From NCBI RefSeq assembly GCF_025822605.1, contig NZ_JACKTY010000040.1, positions 187 to 64,186 on the forward strand: 64,000 nucleotides of DNA, given 5' to 3'. Position 1 is the first letter of the stretch. Every line of letters starts with the position of its first letter. Positions 17,948 through 26,376 of the stretch are shown here, one piece after another. The translations under genes were made by a program, and so were the position numbers. The notes beneath the pieces were generated by a model. That model saw nothing but the letters and a program-made list of their open reading frames with translations, ran no database searches and was not told where the DNA came from. The DNA is from Mycolicibacterium komossense (GTDB lineage: Bacteria > Actinomycetota > Actinomycetes > Mycobacteriales > Mycobacteriaceae).

Positions 17948-19003
17948 CTAGCCGCGCGCCAACACCAGTACCGGGGTCGGATCGATACCGACAGCGACCT
18001 GCGCACCCGGACTGAACGCGGTGGCTCGCGCGCTCGCCATCTGCGCGGAGACCAGCGTGCCGTCGGCCAGCGTCGCGGTGACCGTGGAGACCGGACCGAG
18101 GAAGGCCACCGCGGCAACCGTCGCGGTGCCGCCGGCATCCGCGGTGATCGTCACGGATTCCGGCCGGACCATGGCCAGGCCCGCTCCCCTCGCGATCGAG
18201 CCCGACAGGACGGGAACCGAAACGCCGAACACCCGAGCCGAGCCGTCGGCGACGTCGGCGGGCACCTTGTTGCTCAGACCGACGAACTCCGCGACGAACG
18301 GGGTCGCGGGATTGCCGTACAAGTCTGCCGGCGCTGCGATCTGCTCGAGTCGGCCCTGGCTCATCACCCCCACCCGGTCGGCGACGGCAAGCGCCTCCTC
18401 CTGGTCATGGGTGACGAAAAGCGTGGTGGTGCCGACTTCCAGCTGAACCCGCCGGATTTCGTCACGCAGTGCGACCCGGACCTTCGCGTCCAGTGCCGAC
18501 AGTGGCTCGTCGAGCAGCAGCACCTGCGGTTCGATGGCCAGGGCGCGCGCCAGCGCCACGCGCTGCTGCTGACCGCCGGACAGCTGGTTGGCGTACTTCT
18601 GCTTGTGTTCAGTGAGCCCGACCAGCTCCAGCATGTCCGCGGCCCGCGCGGTGCGCTGCGCCTTGGCCGTTCCGCGCAACTTCAGTCCGAAGGCGACGTT
18701 GTCGAGCACGGTCAGATGCGGGAACAGGCTGTACGCCTGGAAAACCATGCCCATATCGCGTTTGTTGGCGGGCACCCTGGTGATATCGCGGCCCCCGACC
18801 GCGACGGTGCCCGACGTCGGGTCATCCAGCCCGGCCAGGATGCGCAGCGCGGTGGTCTTACCGCAGCCCGACGGGCCGAGCAGGGCTACCAGTTCACCCG
18901 GCTCGAGATCGAGAGTGAGGCCGTCGAGTGCTTTCACCGTCCCGTACACGCGGGTGAGGTCGGTCAGGGCGACGGCCACCCCGGTGCGGGTGGGTGCGGT
19001 CAT
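17948..19003 (-). CDS. ABC transporter ATP-binding protein (PotA/FbpC-like)
   Basis: 351 aa. Walker A GPSGCGKTT, Q-loop VFQAYSLFPHL, signature LSGGQQQR, Walker B VLLLDEPLSALD and H-loop VTHDQEEAL are all intact. A C-terminal TOBE-like regulatory domain follows (about 240-351), as in polyamine, iron and 2-aminoethylphosphonate importers. Its ATG overlaps the stop of the second permease as ATGA, so it is the last gene of a four-gene importer operon. The cargo cannot be read from the sequence. Confidence 0.92.
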   Translation of the reverse strand: MTAPTRTGVAVALTDLTRVYGTVKALDGLTLDLEPGELVALLGPSGCGKTTALRILAGLDDPTSGTVAVGGRDITRVPANKRDMGMVFQAYSLFPHLTVLDNVAFGLKLRGTAKAQRTARAADMLELVGLTEHKQKYANQLSGGQQQRVALARALAIEPQVLLLDEPLSALDAKVRVALRDEIRRVQLEVGTTTLFVTHDQEEALAVADRVGVMSQGRLEQIAAPADLYGNPATPFVAEFVGLSNKVPADVADGSARVFGVSVPVLSGSIARGAGLAMVRPESVTITADAGGTATVAAVAFLGPVSTVTATLADGTLVSAQMASARATAFSPGAQVAVGIDPTPVLVLARG

Positions 19004-19827
19004 GTCGATACTCCAGACGGGGTGGCGGGTGCGATCGGATCGGAGTCGGTGGCGCCTCGGCGGCCCCGCCGTGTCAGCAGCGACAGCGCCAGCAGCAGCA
19101 CGAAGCCGAAGAGCAGCACTGCCAAGGATGCCGCCACCGAGGTGGGCCCGTCACTCTTGCCGATCAGGACGATCTGCACCTGGAGGGTCTCGAACCCGCT
19201 GAGGGAGGCGATCGTGTACTCGCCGAGGACGACGGCGATGGAGATGAAGGACGCCGACAAGATGCCCGACCAGATGTTCGGCACGATGACCCGAAGGATG
19301 GTGCTCGCCCAGCCCGCGCCCAGTGATCGGGCCGCTTCCGAAAGTGTCTGCAGGTCAATCGAAGACAGTGCGCCGTCGAGCGCCCGGTACGCGAACGGCA
19401 GGACGATGACGACGTAGACGAACGTCAGGGTCAACGCCGATTCACCCAGCAGATAGGTCACCCACAGATACACGTTGCGCAACCCCACGACGATGACCAG
19501 GGCGGGGATGGTCAGCGGTAGCAGGCAGAGGAATTCGATCAGCCCCTTGGCCCACGGCGCGCGCAACCGCACCCAGATCAGCGTCGGCACCAGGATCGCC
19601 AGCATCGCCAGCACGGTGAAAGCGGCCAGCCCCAACGAGATCAGGATGGACTGATACAGCGCGTCGTCCTCAATGAGGTTGAGCCACGGCTGCAGGGTGC
19701 GCCCGCCGCGCAGTAGATCGCGGGTGCTGAAATCGGCCATTGCGTACAGCGGAAAGAGAAAGAACACTCCGAACAATCCCAGCAGTGCGCCGCGGAAGAC
19801 CTTGCCGCCGAGCGTGTTTTGCTTCAC
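19000..19827 (-). CDS. ABC transporter permease (PotC-like)
   Basis: 275 aa with six predicted membrane helices and the EAA-type cytoplasmic loop (LSEAARSLGAGWASTILRVIVP) that contacts the ATPase. The start is GTG at 19827 (protein MKQNTLGG), which overlaps the upstream permease stop as GTGA. The frame stays open further upstream only through the other permease. Second membrane subunit of the importer. Confidence 0.9.
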   Translation of the reverse strand: MKQNTLGGKVFRGALLGLFGVFFLFPLYAMADFSTRDLLRGGRTLQPWLNLIEDDALYQSILISLGLAAFTVLAMLAILVPTLIWVRLRAPWAKGLIEFLCLLPLTIPALVIVVGLRNVYLWVTYLLGESALTLTFVYVVIVLPFAYRALDGALSSIDLQTLSEAARSLGAGWASTILRVIVPNIWSGILSASFISIAVVLGEYTIASLSGFETLQVQIVLIGKSDGPTSVAASLAVLLFGFVLLLALSLLTRRGRRGATDSDPIAPATPSGVST

Positions 19828-20669
19828 TGCAACCACCGCGAGGTACGCCGGACCAGGATGTTGTAGGACACCATCACGATCGCGACGACGACGATCATCT
19901 CGCACGCCAGCGCATACGCGAAACCGGCCTGCCCGAGCACCACCTCGCTGGTCAGCGCCGACCGGATCAACAGCGGCAGAATCGGACTGCCCTGACTGAC
20001 CAGCGCCGCGGCGGTCGCGTACGCCGCAAAGCCATTGGCGAACAACAGCAGCACCGAACCGAGGAACGCCGGCGTCAGCAGCGGGAAGGCCACCTGACGC
20101 CAGTACTGCCAGGTCGATGCACCGAGGCTGACCGCCGCCTCCCGCCACCGCTCGCGCAGGCCCTCGAGGGCGGGCAGGAACACGATCACCATCAACGGGA
20201 TCTGGAAGTAGGTGTAGACAAGTACGAGCCCAGGCAGCCCGTACAGCCAGCCGTTGCCTGCCAGATTCCAGCCGAAGTGCTCCTGAACCCACAGCGTCAG
20301 CACACCGTTGAGGCCGATCGTCGCCAGGAATGCGAAAGCCAATGCCACACCGCCGAATTGGGCAAGAACGCTACACAGCGACAGGGCCGCCCGGCGAAAC
20401 ACCGACGATGGCGGGCGATTCACGATCAACCAGGCGAGCACGGCGCCGAGGAACGCACCGAGAATAGCGGTGATACCCGAGAGCAGCACGCTGCGCCACA
20501 GCGCGGTCAGTGCGGTGTCCGAGAACAGCGCACCGATCCGCTCGAACGAGAAGGTCCCGTCCAGATAGAACGCGCTCACGAGCACCGTCACGGTCGGGAT
20601 GATCAGGAATACGACAACGAACACCAGAAACGGGAGCAGCGGCAGACCGTCACGCAGTCGCTTACTCAA
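19824..20669 (-). CDS. ABC transporter permease (PotB-like)
   Basis: 281 aa, six membrane helices, with an EAA loop (REAAVSLGASTWQYWRQVAFP) near residue 180. The TTG start at 20669 is chosen because GGAGG lies 7 nt upstream; the next in-frame codons upstream run into the binding-protein gene. Partner of the 275-aa permease, with which it overlaps by 4 bp. Confidence 0.9.
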   Translation of the reverse strand: MSKRLRDGLPLLPFLVFVVVFLIIPTVTVLVSAFYLDGTFSFERIGALFSDTALTALWRSVLLSGITAILGAFLGAVLAWLIVNRPPSSVFRRAALSLCSVLAQFGGVALAFAFLATIGLNGVLTLWVQEHFGWNLAGNGWLYGLPGLVLVYTYFQIPLMVIVFLPALEGLRERWREAAVSLGASTWQYWRQVAFPLLTPAFLGSVLLLFANGFAAYATAAALVSQGSPILPLLIRSALTSEVVLGQAGFAYALACEMIVVVAIVMVSYNILVRRTSRWLQ

Positions 20670-20689
20670 TCCGGAACCTCCTGCCGAGA

Positions 20690-21811
20690 TCAGCCGATCG
20701 CCTTGGCCCAATTATCGGCCAGATACTTGGCGGCGGTGTCGCTCTGGGCCTGGGTCAGGATCGTGGTCGGCCCGTCGATGGCGGGCAGTTCGCGCGCCGC
20801 GGCCGCATCGATACTGCCCGACTGGATCATCGCGTCCGCCCGCACCGGGCGCACACCGCCGGCGGCATAGAGGTTCTGGCCTTCGTCGCTGAACAGGAAC
20901 TCCTGCCAGAGCCGGGCCGCCGCGGGATGCGGAGCGTCGGAATTGATGGCCTGGCTGTAGTACCCGGCGACGGCGGCGTTCTCCGGCACGAGAACCTGCC
21001 AGGTGGGGACCTTCTTCGTCGCCCCCGCGTTGAGGTAGTTCCAGTCGATGACGACCGGCGTCTGACCTGATTCGATGGTCGCCGGGGTCGGATCGACGGG
21101 CACGAAGTTGCCCGCCTGCTTGAGCTTGGCGAAGAAGTCGACACCGGGGGCGATGTTGTCGGCCGAGCCGCCCTGGGTCAGCGCCATCATCACGACGCCC
21201 GAGAACGCCGCACCGGCCTGCGTCGGGTCACCGTTGAGCGCGACCTTGCCCCGGTATTCGGGTTTGAGCAGATCGTCGACATCGGTGACGGGCGGCACCT
21301 TCGCGGAATCGAAGCCAATGGACATGTAGCCGCCGTAGTCGTTGACCCAGGCGCCTGTTGCGTCCTTCATCTTGGCCGGCACGTCGTCGAACGTCGCCAC
21401 CTTGTAGGGCGCGAACTTTGCGGCGTTGGCCAGCGCAACGGACTGACCGAGGTCGAAGACGTCGGGCGCGGTGCTCTTGCCCTTCTGCTGGGTGGCAGCG
21501 TTGATTTCGTCCTGACTGGACGCCTCGGGCTGCGCAGAGGTCACCTTGATGCCGTACTTGTCCCCGAACGCCTTGATGACGGCCCCGTAGTTGGCCCAGT
21601 CCGGCGGCAGGGCGATGACGTTGAGCTGCCCCTCCTTCTTGGCGGCCGCGACGAGACCGTCCATCCCGCCGAAGTCAGCCGCCGAGGTCGCCTGTCCGGC
21701 TTTGACACCGGATGAGGTGTCCGCACCCGAGTTGTCCTTGGCCGGCGGCGCACAGGCGGCGAGTGCGGCGACGAGGAGCAAGCTGGTGGTTGCCGCGATA
21801 GCTCTGTTCAT
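20690..21811 (-). CDS. ABC transporter substrate-binding lipoprotein
   Basis: 373 aa. The N-terminus has a lipoprotein signal ending in the lipobox LAAC (Cys20), so the mature protein is anchored on the outer face of the membrane. The rest is a two-lobed binding protein of the polyamine/Fe3+/2-aminoethylphosphonate class (KYGIKVTSAQPEASSQDEINA, VVIDWNYLNAG). First gene of the importer operon, with GGAAGG 9 nt before ATG. Substrate unknown. Confidence 0.88.
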   Translation of the reverse strand: MNRAIAATTSLLLVAALAACAPPAKDNSGADTSSGVKAGQATSAADFGGMDGLVAAAKKEGQLNVIALPPDWANYGAVIKAFGDKYGIKVTSAQPEASSQDEINAATQQKGKSTAPDVFDLGQSVALANAAKFAPYKVATFDDVPAKMKDATGAWVNDYGGYMSIGFDSAKVPPVTDVDDLLKPEYRGKVALNGDPTQAGAAFSGVVMMALTQGGSADNIAPGVDFFAKLKQAGNFVPVDPTPATIESGQTPVVIDWNYLNAGATKKVPTWQVLVPENAAVAGYYSQAINSDAPHPAAARLWQEFLFSDEGQNLYAAGGVRPVRADAMIQSGSIDAAAARELPAIDGPTTILTQAQSDTAAKYLADNWAKAIG

Positions 21812-21930
21812 GGGCCGAACCTTCCGGTGGGCAGACGACGCGGGCGTGACGAGCAGGTGGCCGGGCGGCCAAATAACGGCGACGCGCCGGGGTGAAGCTA
21901 TCCGCTGTGGCCAGTCAACAGGCCGGAAAG

Positions 21931-21966
21931 CACGAAATCCCCCAACTCAGGTTGGGGGATTTCGTG
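21931..21966 (-). terminator. Perfect 16-bp hairpin downstream of antigen 85
   Basis: CACGAAATCCCCCAAC (21931-21946) and its exact complement (21951-21966) are separated by the loop TCAG. It lies 13 bp after the mycolyltransferase stop and before the ABC operon. There is no T-tract, as is usual for mycobacterial terminators. It also insulates the two same-strand units. Confidence 0.8.
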
Positions 21967-21979
21967 GTGGTCACACCGA

Positions 21980-22957
21980 TCAGAGCAGGTGAGCGATCAG
22001 ATCGGGCTTCATCTGCTGCAGTTGCTGGCCCCAGTAGGCCCAGTTGTGCGTGCCGTTGTCCGGGAAGTTGAAGACGCCGTTCTTGCCGCCCGCGGCGATG
22101 TAGTTGTCGCGGAAGGTCTCGTTGGTGCGGATGGTCAGGCCTTCGAGGAAGGTGGCGGGCAGGTCGCCGCCGCCGAGCTCGTTGGGCTGGCCGTTACCGC
22201 AGTAGATCCAGATGCGGGTGCCGTTGGCGACGATGGTCGGGATCTGCACCATCGGGTCGTTGCGCTTCCACCCGCTGTTCGGGTCTTCCGTCGGACCCCA
22301 CATGTCGTTGGCCTTGAAGCCGCCCGCGTCGCCCATCGAGATATTGATCAGGAACGGCCACGAGCCCTCGGAGGGGTTCAGGAAGCCGGACAGCGACGCC
22401 GCGTAGGTGAACTGCTCCGGGTGGTACACCGACAGGATCAGCGAGGCCGAGCCGGCCATCGACAGACCGACCGCGGCGCTGCCCGTGGACTTGACGTTGC
22501 GGTTGGCGGCGAGCCAGTTGGGGAGCTCGGACGTCAGGAACGTCTCCCACTTGTAGGTCTGGCAGCCGGCTTTACCGCAGGCCGGTGAGTACCAGTCGGC
22601 GTAGAAGCTGGACTGGCCGCCGACCGGCATGACGATCGACAGGCCGGACTGGTAGTACCACTCGAACGCCTGGGTGTTGATGTCCCAGCCGTTGAAGTCG
22701 TCCTGCGCGCGCAGGCCGTCGAGCAGGTAGACGGCCGGTGAGCCGTCGCCGCCGCTCTGGAACTGGACCTTGATGTCGTGGCCCATCGAGGGCGAAGGGA
22801 CCATCAGGTATTCGACGGGCAGACCGGGACGGGAGAAGGCTCCCGCGGTCGCTGCTTGGCCGGTGAGGCCGATCAGTCCGGGCAGGGCGAGCGATGCCAC
22901 CGCGGCAACTCCGAGTCGGCGGGCCCACTTGCCTCGCAACTTGTCAACCAGTTTCAT
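21980..22957 (-). CDS. Antigen 85 family mycolyltransferase (Fbp)
   Basis: 325 aa. Transfers mycolic acid between trehalose monomycolates and onto arabinogalactan in the mycobacterial outer envelope. A signal peptide (1-40) is cleaved before FSRPGLPVEYL, the family's mature start. Nucleophile Ser166 in GLSMAGS, likely Glu272 in LEGL, and His304 in NGTHNW form the triad. The paired cysteines (PACGKAGC) are of Ag85A/B type, while the second half (LSGFLNPSEG, KRNDPMVQIP, LEGLTIRTN) looks more like Ag85C. The start ATG at 22957 gives a standard Ag85 N-terminus; an upstream in-frame start at 22990 is not needed. No C-terminal extension. Confidence 0.95.
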   Translation of the reverse strand: MKLVDKLRGKWARRLGVAAVASLALPGLIGLTGQAATAGAFSRPGLPVEYLMVPSPSMGHDIKVQFQSGGDGSPAVYLLDGLRAQDDFNGWDINTQAFEWYYQSGLSIVMPVGGQSSFYADWYSPACGKAGCQTYKWETFLTSELPNWLAANRNVKSTGSAAVGLSMAGSASLILSVYHPEQFTYAASLSGFLNPSEGSWPFLINISMGDAGGFKANDMWGPTEDPNSGWKRNDPMVQIPTIVANGTRIWIYCGNGQPNELGGGDLPATFLEGLTIRTNETFRDNYIAAGGKNGVFNFPDNGTHNWAYWGQQLQQMKPDLIAHLL

Positions 22958-23007
22958 GCATTCCAGCCAATCTGTGATTGCGACGCCCACGCCGTCGCGA
23001 CTTAGTA

Positions 23008-23030
23008 TCCGCTGGGCTATACCCAGCGGA
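23008..23030. promoter_or_regulatory. Inverted repeat upstream of antigen 85
   Basis: TCCGCTGGG-CTATA-CCCAGCGGA, a perfect 9-bp dyad with a 5-nt spacer, 51 bp upstream of the mycolyltransferase start. It could be an operator or a hairpin in the 5' leader. The rest of the 263-bp divergent gap (22958-23220) shows only the TetR half-operator near 23172. Confidence 0.5.
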
Positions 23031-23171
23031 CGCCATGTTCAAGCGCATATTTCTCAGCACGTAGAGCTCCCCTGAAGGGTGACCCTACATTGCGACACGG
23101 AGGACACGGTAGTGGAACACCCGTGCGGAAGCTGGTAAGTACCGCGACACCCACGACTCCCCGACGTGCAG

Positions 23172-23188
23172 GTTTTGTCAATCATGAC
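23172..23188. promoter_or_regulatory. Probable second TetR operator, upstream of the tetR gene
   Basis: GTTTTGTCA-ATCA-TGAC repeats the left half and inner right half of the perfect palindrome at 23853-23882, with the same 4-nt spacing. It lies 33 bp upstream of the regulator's start, suggesting autoregulation. Confidence 0.55.
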
Positions 23189-23220
23189 GTTCTGCGCATG
23201 CGCACAGGGGTGGCAGTACC

Positions 23221-23868
23221 GTGTACCGAATGGCTCGAGCTGCGCAAACAGCCCGCAGTGAGCGCACCAGGGAGGCGCTCCGGCAGGCCGCACTGGTGCG
23301 GTTCCTGGCACAGGGCGTCGAGGACACGTCGGCTGAACAGATCGCCGCCGACGCGGGCGTGTCGCTGCGGACCTTCTACCGGCATTTCACCTCCAAGCAC
23401 GATCTGTTGTTCGCGGACTACGACGCCGGCCTGCACTGGTTCCGGACCGCGCTGGAGGCCCGCCCCGCCGGTGAGCCCCTGATCGCGTCGGTTCAGGCAG
23501 CCATCTTCGCGTTTCCGTATGACGTCAGCGCCGTCGCGAAAATTGCCACCCTGCGTTCCAGCGAGCTCGATCCGGAGCGGATCGTCCGGCATATCCGGCA
23601 GGTAGAGGCTGATTTCGCGGCTGCCGTCGAGGCCCGCATCACTGGCGAGAACACCCCCGCTTCGGCCGGGCTCGGTTCGGTGGACCACCGCCTGGGAGTC
23701 AAAGTCACCGCACGCTGCATCGCCGCGGCGGTCTTCGGCGCGATGGAAGTCTGGATGCTCAGCGCAGACCGGTCACTGGCCGAACTTGCGCGGTTGTGCC
23801 GCGCCGCCCTGGCGTCTCTGGAATCCGGTCTCGAAACCGGTCCGGCAGACTCCAATGTTTTGTCATAA
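23221..23868 (+). CDS. TetR family transcriptional regulator
   Basis: 215 aa. N-terminal helix-turn-helix (about 20-65, with AEQIAADAGVSLRTFYRHFTSKHDLL) and a ligand-binding C-terminal domain. Start is GTG 23221 or ATG 23230. Its last codons and TAA stop lie inside the palindrome that precedes the FAD oxidoreductase, so it most likely controls that gene, and itself through the related site at 23172. The ligand is unknown. Confidence 0.88.
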   Translation: MYRMARAAQTARSERTREALRQAALVRFLAQGVEDTSAEQIAADAGVSLRTFYRHFTSKHDLLFADYDAGLHWFRTALEARPAGEPLIASVQAAIFAFPYDVSAVAKIATLRSSELDPERIVRHIRQVEADFAAAVEARITGENTPASAGLGSVDHRLGVKVTARCIAAAVFGAMEVWMLSADRSLAELARLCRAALASLESGLETGPADSNVLS

Positions 23869-23882
23869 TTGACAAAACATTG
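23853..23882. promoter_or_regulatory. TetR operator: perfect 13-bp inverted repeat
   Basis: CAATGTTTTGTCA and its exact complement flank TAAT. The dyad spans the tetR stop codon and ends 22 bp before the start of the FAD oxidoreductase. It is AT-rich against a GC-rich background. The same motif recurs in weaker form upstream of tetR, which marks it as an operator rather than a terminator. Confidence 0.75.
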
Positions 23883-23904
23883 CGGCTGCGCCGAAAGGGC
23901 GACT

Positions 23905-25509
23905 ATGTCACATTCAGGTTCCAACGCCGGTCCGGTCAGCAGCTTCGACGCCATCGTGATCGGTGCCGGACACAACGGCCTGACCGCAGCAGCCATGATG
24001 CAGAAGGCCGGTCTGCGGACGGTCTGCCTCGACGCCAAGCTCTACGCCGGCGGGATGGCGTCGACAGTGGAGCTGTTCAAGGACGGCGACGCCGGCTACC
24101 ACTTCGAGATCGCGGGCTCGGTGCAAGTCCCCACGTCGGCGGTGGTGAGCCGTGAGCTCGGACTCGACACCCTGCCGACCGTCGACCTCGACGTCATGTC
24201 GGTATCCCTGCGCGGCGTCGGCGACGAACCCGTCATCTACTACACCGATCCGATGAAACTGCTGACCCACCTCAACGACGTGCACGGTGCCGAGGCGGTC
24301 ACCGGGATGGCGGGGCTGATGGCCTGGTGCCAGGCACCGACGCGGGCACTGGGCCGCTTCGAAGCCGGCCGGCCGCCCAAGACTCTGGACGAGATGTATG
24401 CCTGCGCAACCAACGAGTTCGAGCGGTCGACGATCACCGACCTGCTGTTCGGATCGGTCACCGACGTCCTGGACCGGTACCTGCCCGATCGCGAGAAGCA
24501 CGGTGCGCTGCGGGGAATGCTCTCACTGCTGGCCGTCAACACCACGTACCGCGGTCCTGCGACGCCGGGCACCGCGGCCGCCCTGGCGTACGGGTTCGCG
24601 GTTCCCGACGAGAACACGGTCCTGGTGAAGAAACTGCGCGGCGGTATCGGCGCGCTCACCACGCACCTCCTTGAGCTGTTCACCACGAGCGGCGGCGAAC
24701 TGCGACTGCGCAGCAAGGTCGGCGCGATCACGGTCGCCGACGGCCGGGTCACCGGAGTCCGCCTGGACGACGGCACAACGCTCAGCGCGCCGATCGTCGT
24801 CTCCAGCCTGGCGCCCGACCTCACCGTCAACGGTCTGGTGGACGCCGCGGCGCTGCCTGCGCAGGTGCGCGAACGCTTCACCAGGATCGACCACCGCGGG
24901 AGTTACCTGCAGATGCACTTCGCGCTGGACGGTGTACCGGAATTCGCGGCGCCGTATGAGATTCTCAACGATCCCGCCATGCAGTCGAACATCGGCATTT
25001 TCAGTACGCCGGAGGAGCTACAGCAGCAGTGGGAGGACTGTCGGCGCGGGATCGTGCCCGCCGACCCGGCCATCGCCCTACAGATTCCCTCGGTGAACGA
25101 TCCGGGCCTGGCACCGGCAGGCAAGCATGCCGCGTCGGCGTTTTCGCTGTGGTTCCCCATCGAGCAATCCGAGTCGAGCTACGGCGAGATGAAAACCGAG
25201 ATGGGTCAACGGGTTATCGACAAGATCACCCGGCTGGCGCCGAACTTCGAAAGCCTGATCTCCCGGCATACGACGTTCACACCCAAGCACATGGGCACCA
25301 TGTTCGGCGCTCCCGGCGGTGACTACTGTCATGGTCTGCTGCACTCCGACCAGATCGGACCCAACCGGCCCGGCCCCACGGGGTACATCGACCAGCCGCT
25401 GCCGATCGACGGCCTGTACCTGGCGAGCGCGGGCTGCCACGGCGGACCGGGAATCACCTTCATCCCCGGCTACAACGCCGCCCAGCAGGCGCTGGCCGAC
25501 CACGGGTAG
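23905..25509 (+). CDS. FAD-dependent oxidoreductase of the phytoene desaturase/CrtI-like family
   Basis: 534 aa. An N-terminal dinucleotide-binding fold (DAIVIGAGHNGLTAAAMMQKAG, with the second glycine group at YAGGMAS) and the C-terminal FAD signature GLYLASAGCHGGPGITFIPGYNAAQ are those of the NAD(P)/FAD amine-oxidase-like family related to phytoene dehydrogenase. Members in mycobacteria are mostly uncharacterised. Start ATG at 23905 with AAAGGG upstream; a start at 23869 would lie in the operator. Probably regulated by the adjacent TetR. Confidence 0.85.
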   Translation: MSHSGSNAGPVSSFDAIVIGAGHNGLTAAAMMQKAGLRTVCLDAKLYAGGMASTVELFKDGDAGYHFEIAGSVQVPTSAVVSRELGLDTLPTVDLDVMSVSLRGVGDEPVIYYTDPMKLLTHLNDVHGAEAVTGMAGLMAWCQAPTRALGRFEAGRPPKTLDEMYACATNEFERSTITDLLFGSVTDVLDRYLPDREKHGALRGMLSLLAVNTTYRGPATPGTAAALAYGFAVPDENTVLVKKLRGGIGALTTHLLELFTTSGGELRLRSKVGAITVADGRVTGVRLDDGTTLSAPIVVSSLAPDLTVNGLVDAAALPAQVRERFTRIDHRGSYLQMHFALDGVPEFAAPYEILNDPAMQSNIGIFSTPEELQQQWEDCRRGIVPADPAIALQIPSVNDPGLAPAGKHAASAFSLWFPIEQSESSYGEMKTEMGQRVIDKITRLAPNFESLISRHTTFTPKHMGTMFGAPGGDYCHGLLHSDQIGPNRPGPTGYIDQPLPIDGLYLASAGCHGGPGITFIPGYNAAQQALADHG

Positions 25510-25510
25510 G

Positions 25511-25559
25511 GATTTCGGCGTGCCAATCGCCGGTCACCGCTAATGAGCACACCGAAATC
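25511..25559. repeat. Hairpin element, copy 1 (GATTTCGGCGTGC type)
   Basis: GATTTCGGCGTGC (25511-25523) pairs with GCACACCGAAATC (25547-25559) at 12 of 13 positions around a 23-nt loop. It begins right after the FAD oxidoreductase stop, so it may act as a terminator. The same arms occur perfectly paired at 54819-54867. Confidence 0.7.
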
Positions 25560-25578
25560 ACGGGGTAGTGTCCGGCGA

Positions 25579-26376
25579 GTGGCAGCACGCGATCACGGCG
25601 ACCCCGGTGACGCCCCGTCGGTTCCCCCACCACTGACCCAGGTGGCCAACCCGGTCCGGCCGTCGGCAGCCGAAGAGGCGCGCACCATCGCCGCGTCGAC
25701 CAACACCGCGACGCTGGCCAGCCTCACCGGCGACGGCGATCCCTGGGCGTCCTTCATCACCTACGGACTACTCGACGGCGCGCCGGTGCTGTGTGTCTCG
25801 CAGATGGCCGAGCACGGCCGCAACCTCGCCGGCGACCCGCGCGCCAGCATCGCGATCGTCGCGCCCGCCACCGACTCCGACCCCTTGGCGAACGGCCGCA
25901 TCACCCTGGCCGGGGTGGTCGAACATCCCGCAGGCGACGAGCTGGCCGCCGCCAGGGCCGCCCACATCGCCGCGGTCCCCGCCGCCAAGTACTACGTGGA
26001 CTACAGCGACTTCGCGCTGTGGGTGCTGCGCGTGCAGCGAGTGCGCTGGGTCGGCGGCTATGGCCGCATGGATTCCGCGACGGCCGAAGCGTATTCGGCG
26101 GCCGCCCCCGATCCGGTCCAGCCGCAGGCCGCCGGCGCGATCGACCACCTCAATGCCGACCACGCCGATTCACTGGCGTTGATGGCCCGCGCACTCGGCG
26201 GTTTCCCCGACACGGTGTCGGCGGTCTGCACCGGTGCCGACCGCTACGGGCTCGACCTCAAAGTCAACACCGAACGCGGTATCGCCTACACCCGCGTCGG
26301 CTATCCAGAGCCGATCCACTCGATCGGCGATTTGCGTTCCGCCACAGTCCAATTGGTCGAACTCGCACGAACATGA
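25579..26376 (+). CDS. HugZ-like heme-utilisation / pyridoxamine-phosphate-oxidase-related protein with DUF2470 domain
   Basis: 265 aa from GTG 25579. An FMN/heme-type split-barrel (about 40-170, ARTIAASTNTATLASLTGDGDPWASF) is followed by a DUF2470 domain (about 180-260, IDHLNADHADSLALMA). HugZ-type proteins of this architecture bind heme, and some degrade it. An upstream ATG at 25543 would put the N-terminus inside a repeated hairpin, so GTG 25579 (MAARDHGDPGDAPS) is preferred. Its stop overlaps the next gene as ATGA. Confidence 0.8.
   Translation: MAARDHGDPGDAPSVPPPLTQVANPVRPSAAEEARTIAASTNTATLASLTGDGDPWASFITYGLLDGAPVLCVSQMAEHGRNLAGDPRASIAIVAPATDSDPLANGRITLAGVVEHPAGDELAAARAAHIAAVPAAKYYVDYSDFALWVLRVQRVRWVGGYGRMDSATAEAYSAAAPDPVQPQAAGAIDHLNADHADSLALMARALGGFPDTVSAVCTGADRYGLDLKVNTERGIAYTRVGYPEPIHSIGDLRSATVQLVELART

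Noticed and set aside
17657..19417. 586-codon plus-strand frame across mak, the ATPase and a permease gene
   Set aside because: Runs antisense through three clear genes; no homology visible.
19828..20292. Extended N-terminus of the second permease
   Set aside because: Would run through the first permease gene out of frame; GTG 19827 with the GTGA overlap fits operon structure and family length.
23054..23311. Minus-strand 85-aa frame with C-x2-C...C-x2-C like a zinc ribbon
   Set aside because: Overlaps the TetR N-terminus antisense and has no ribosome site; the Cys pattern is probably chance.
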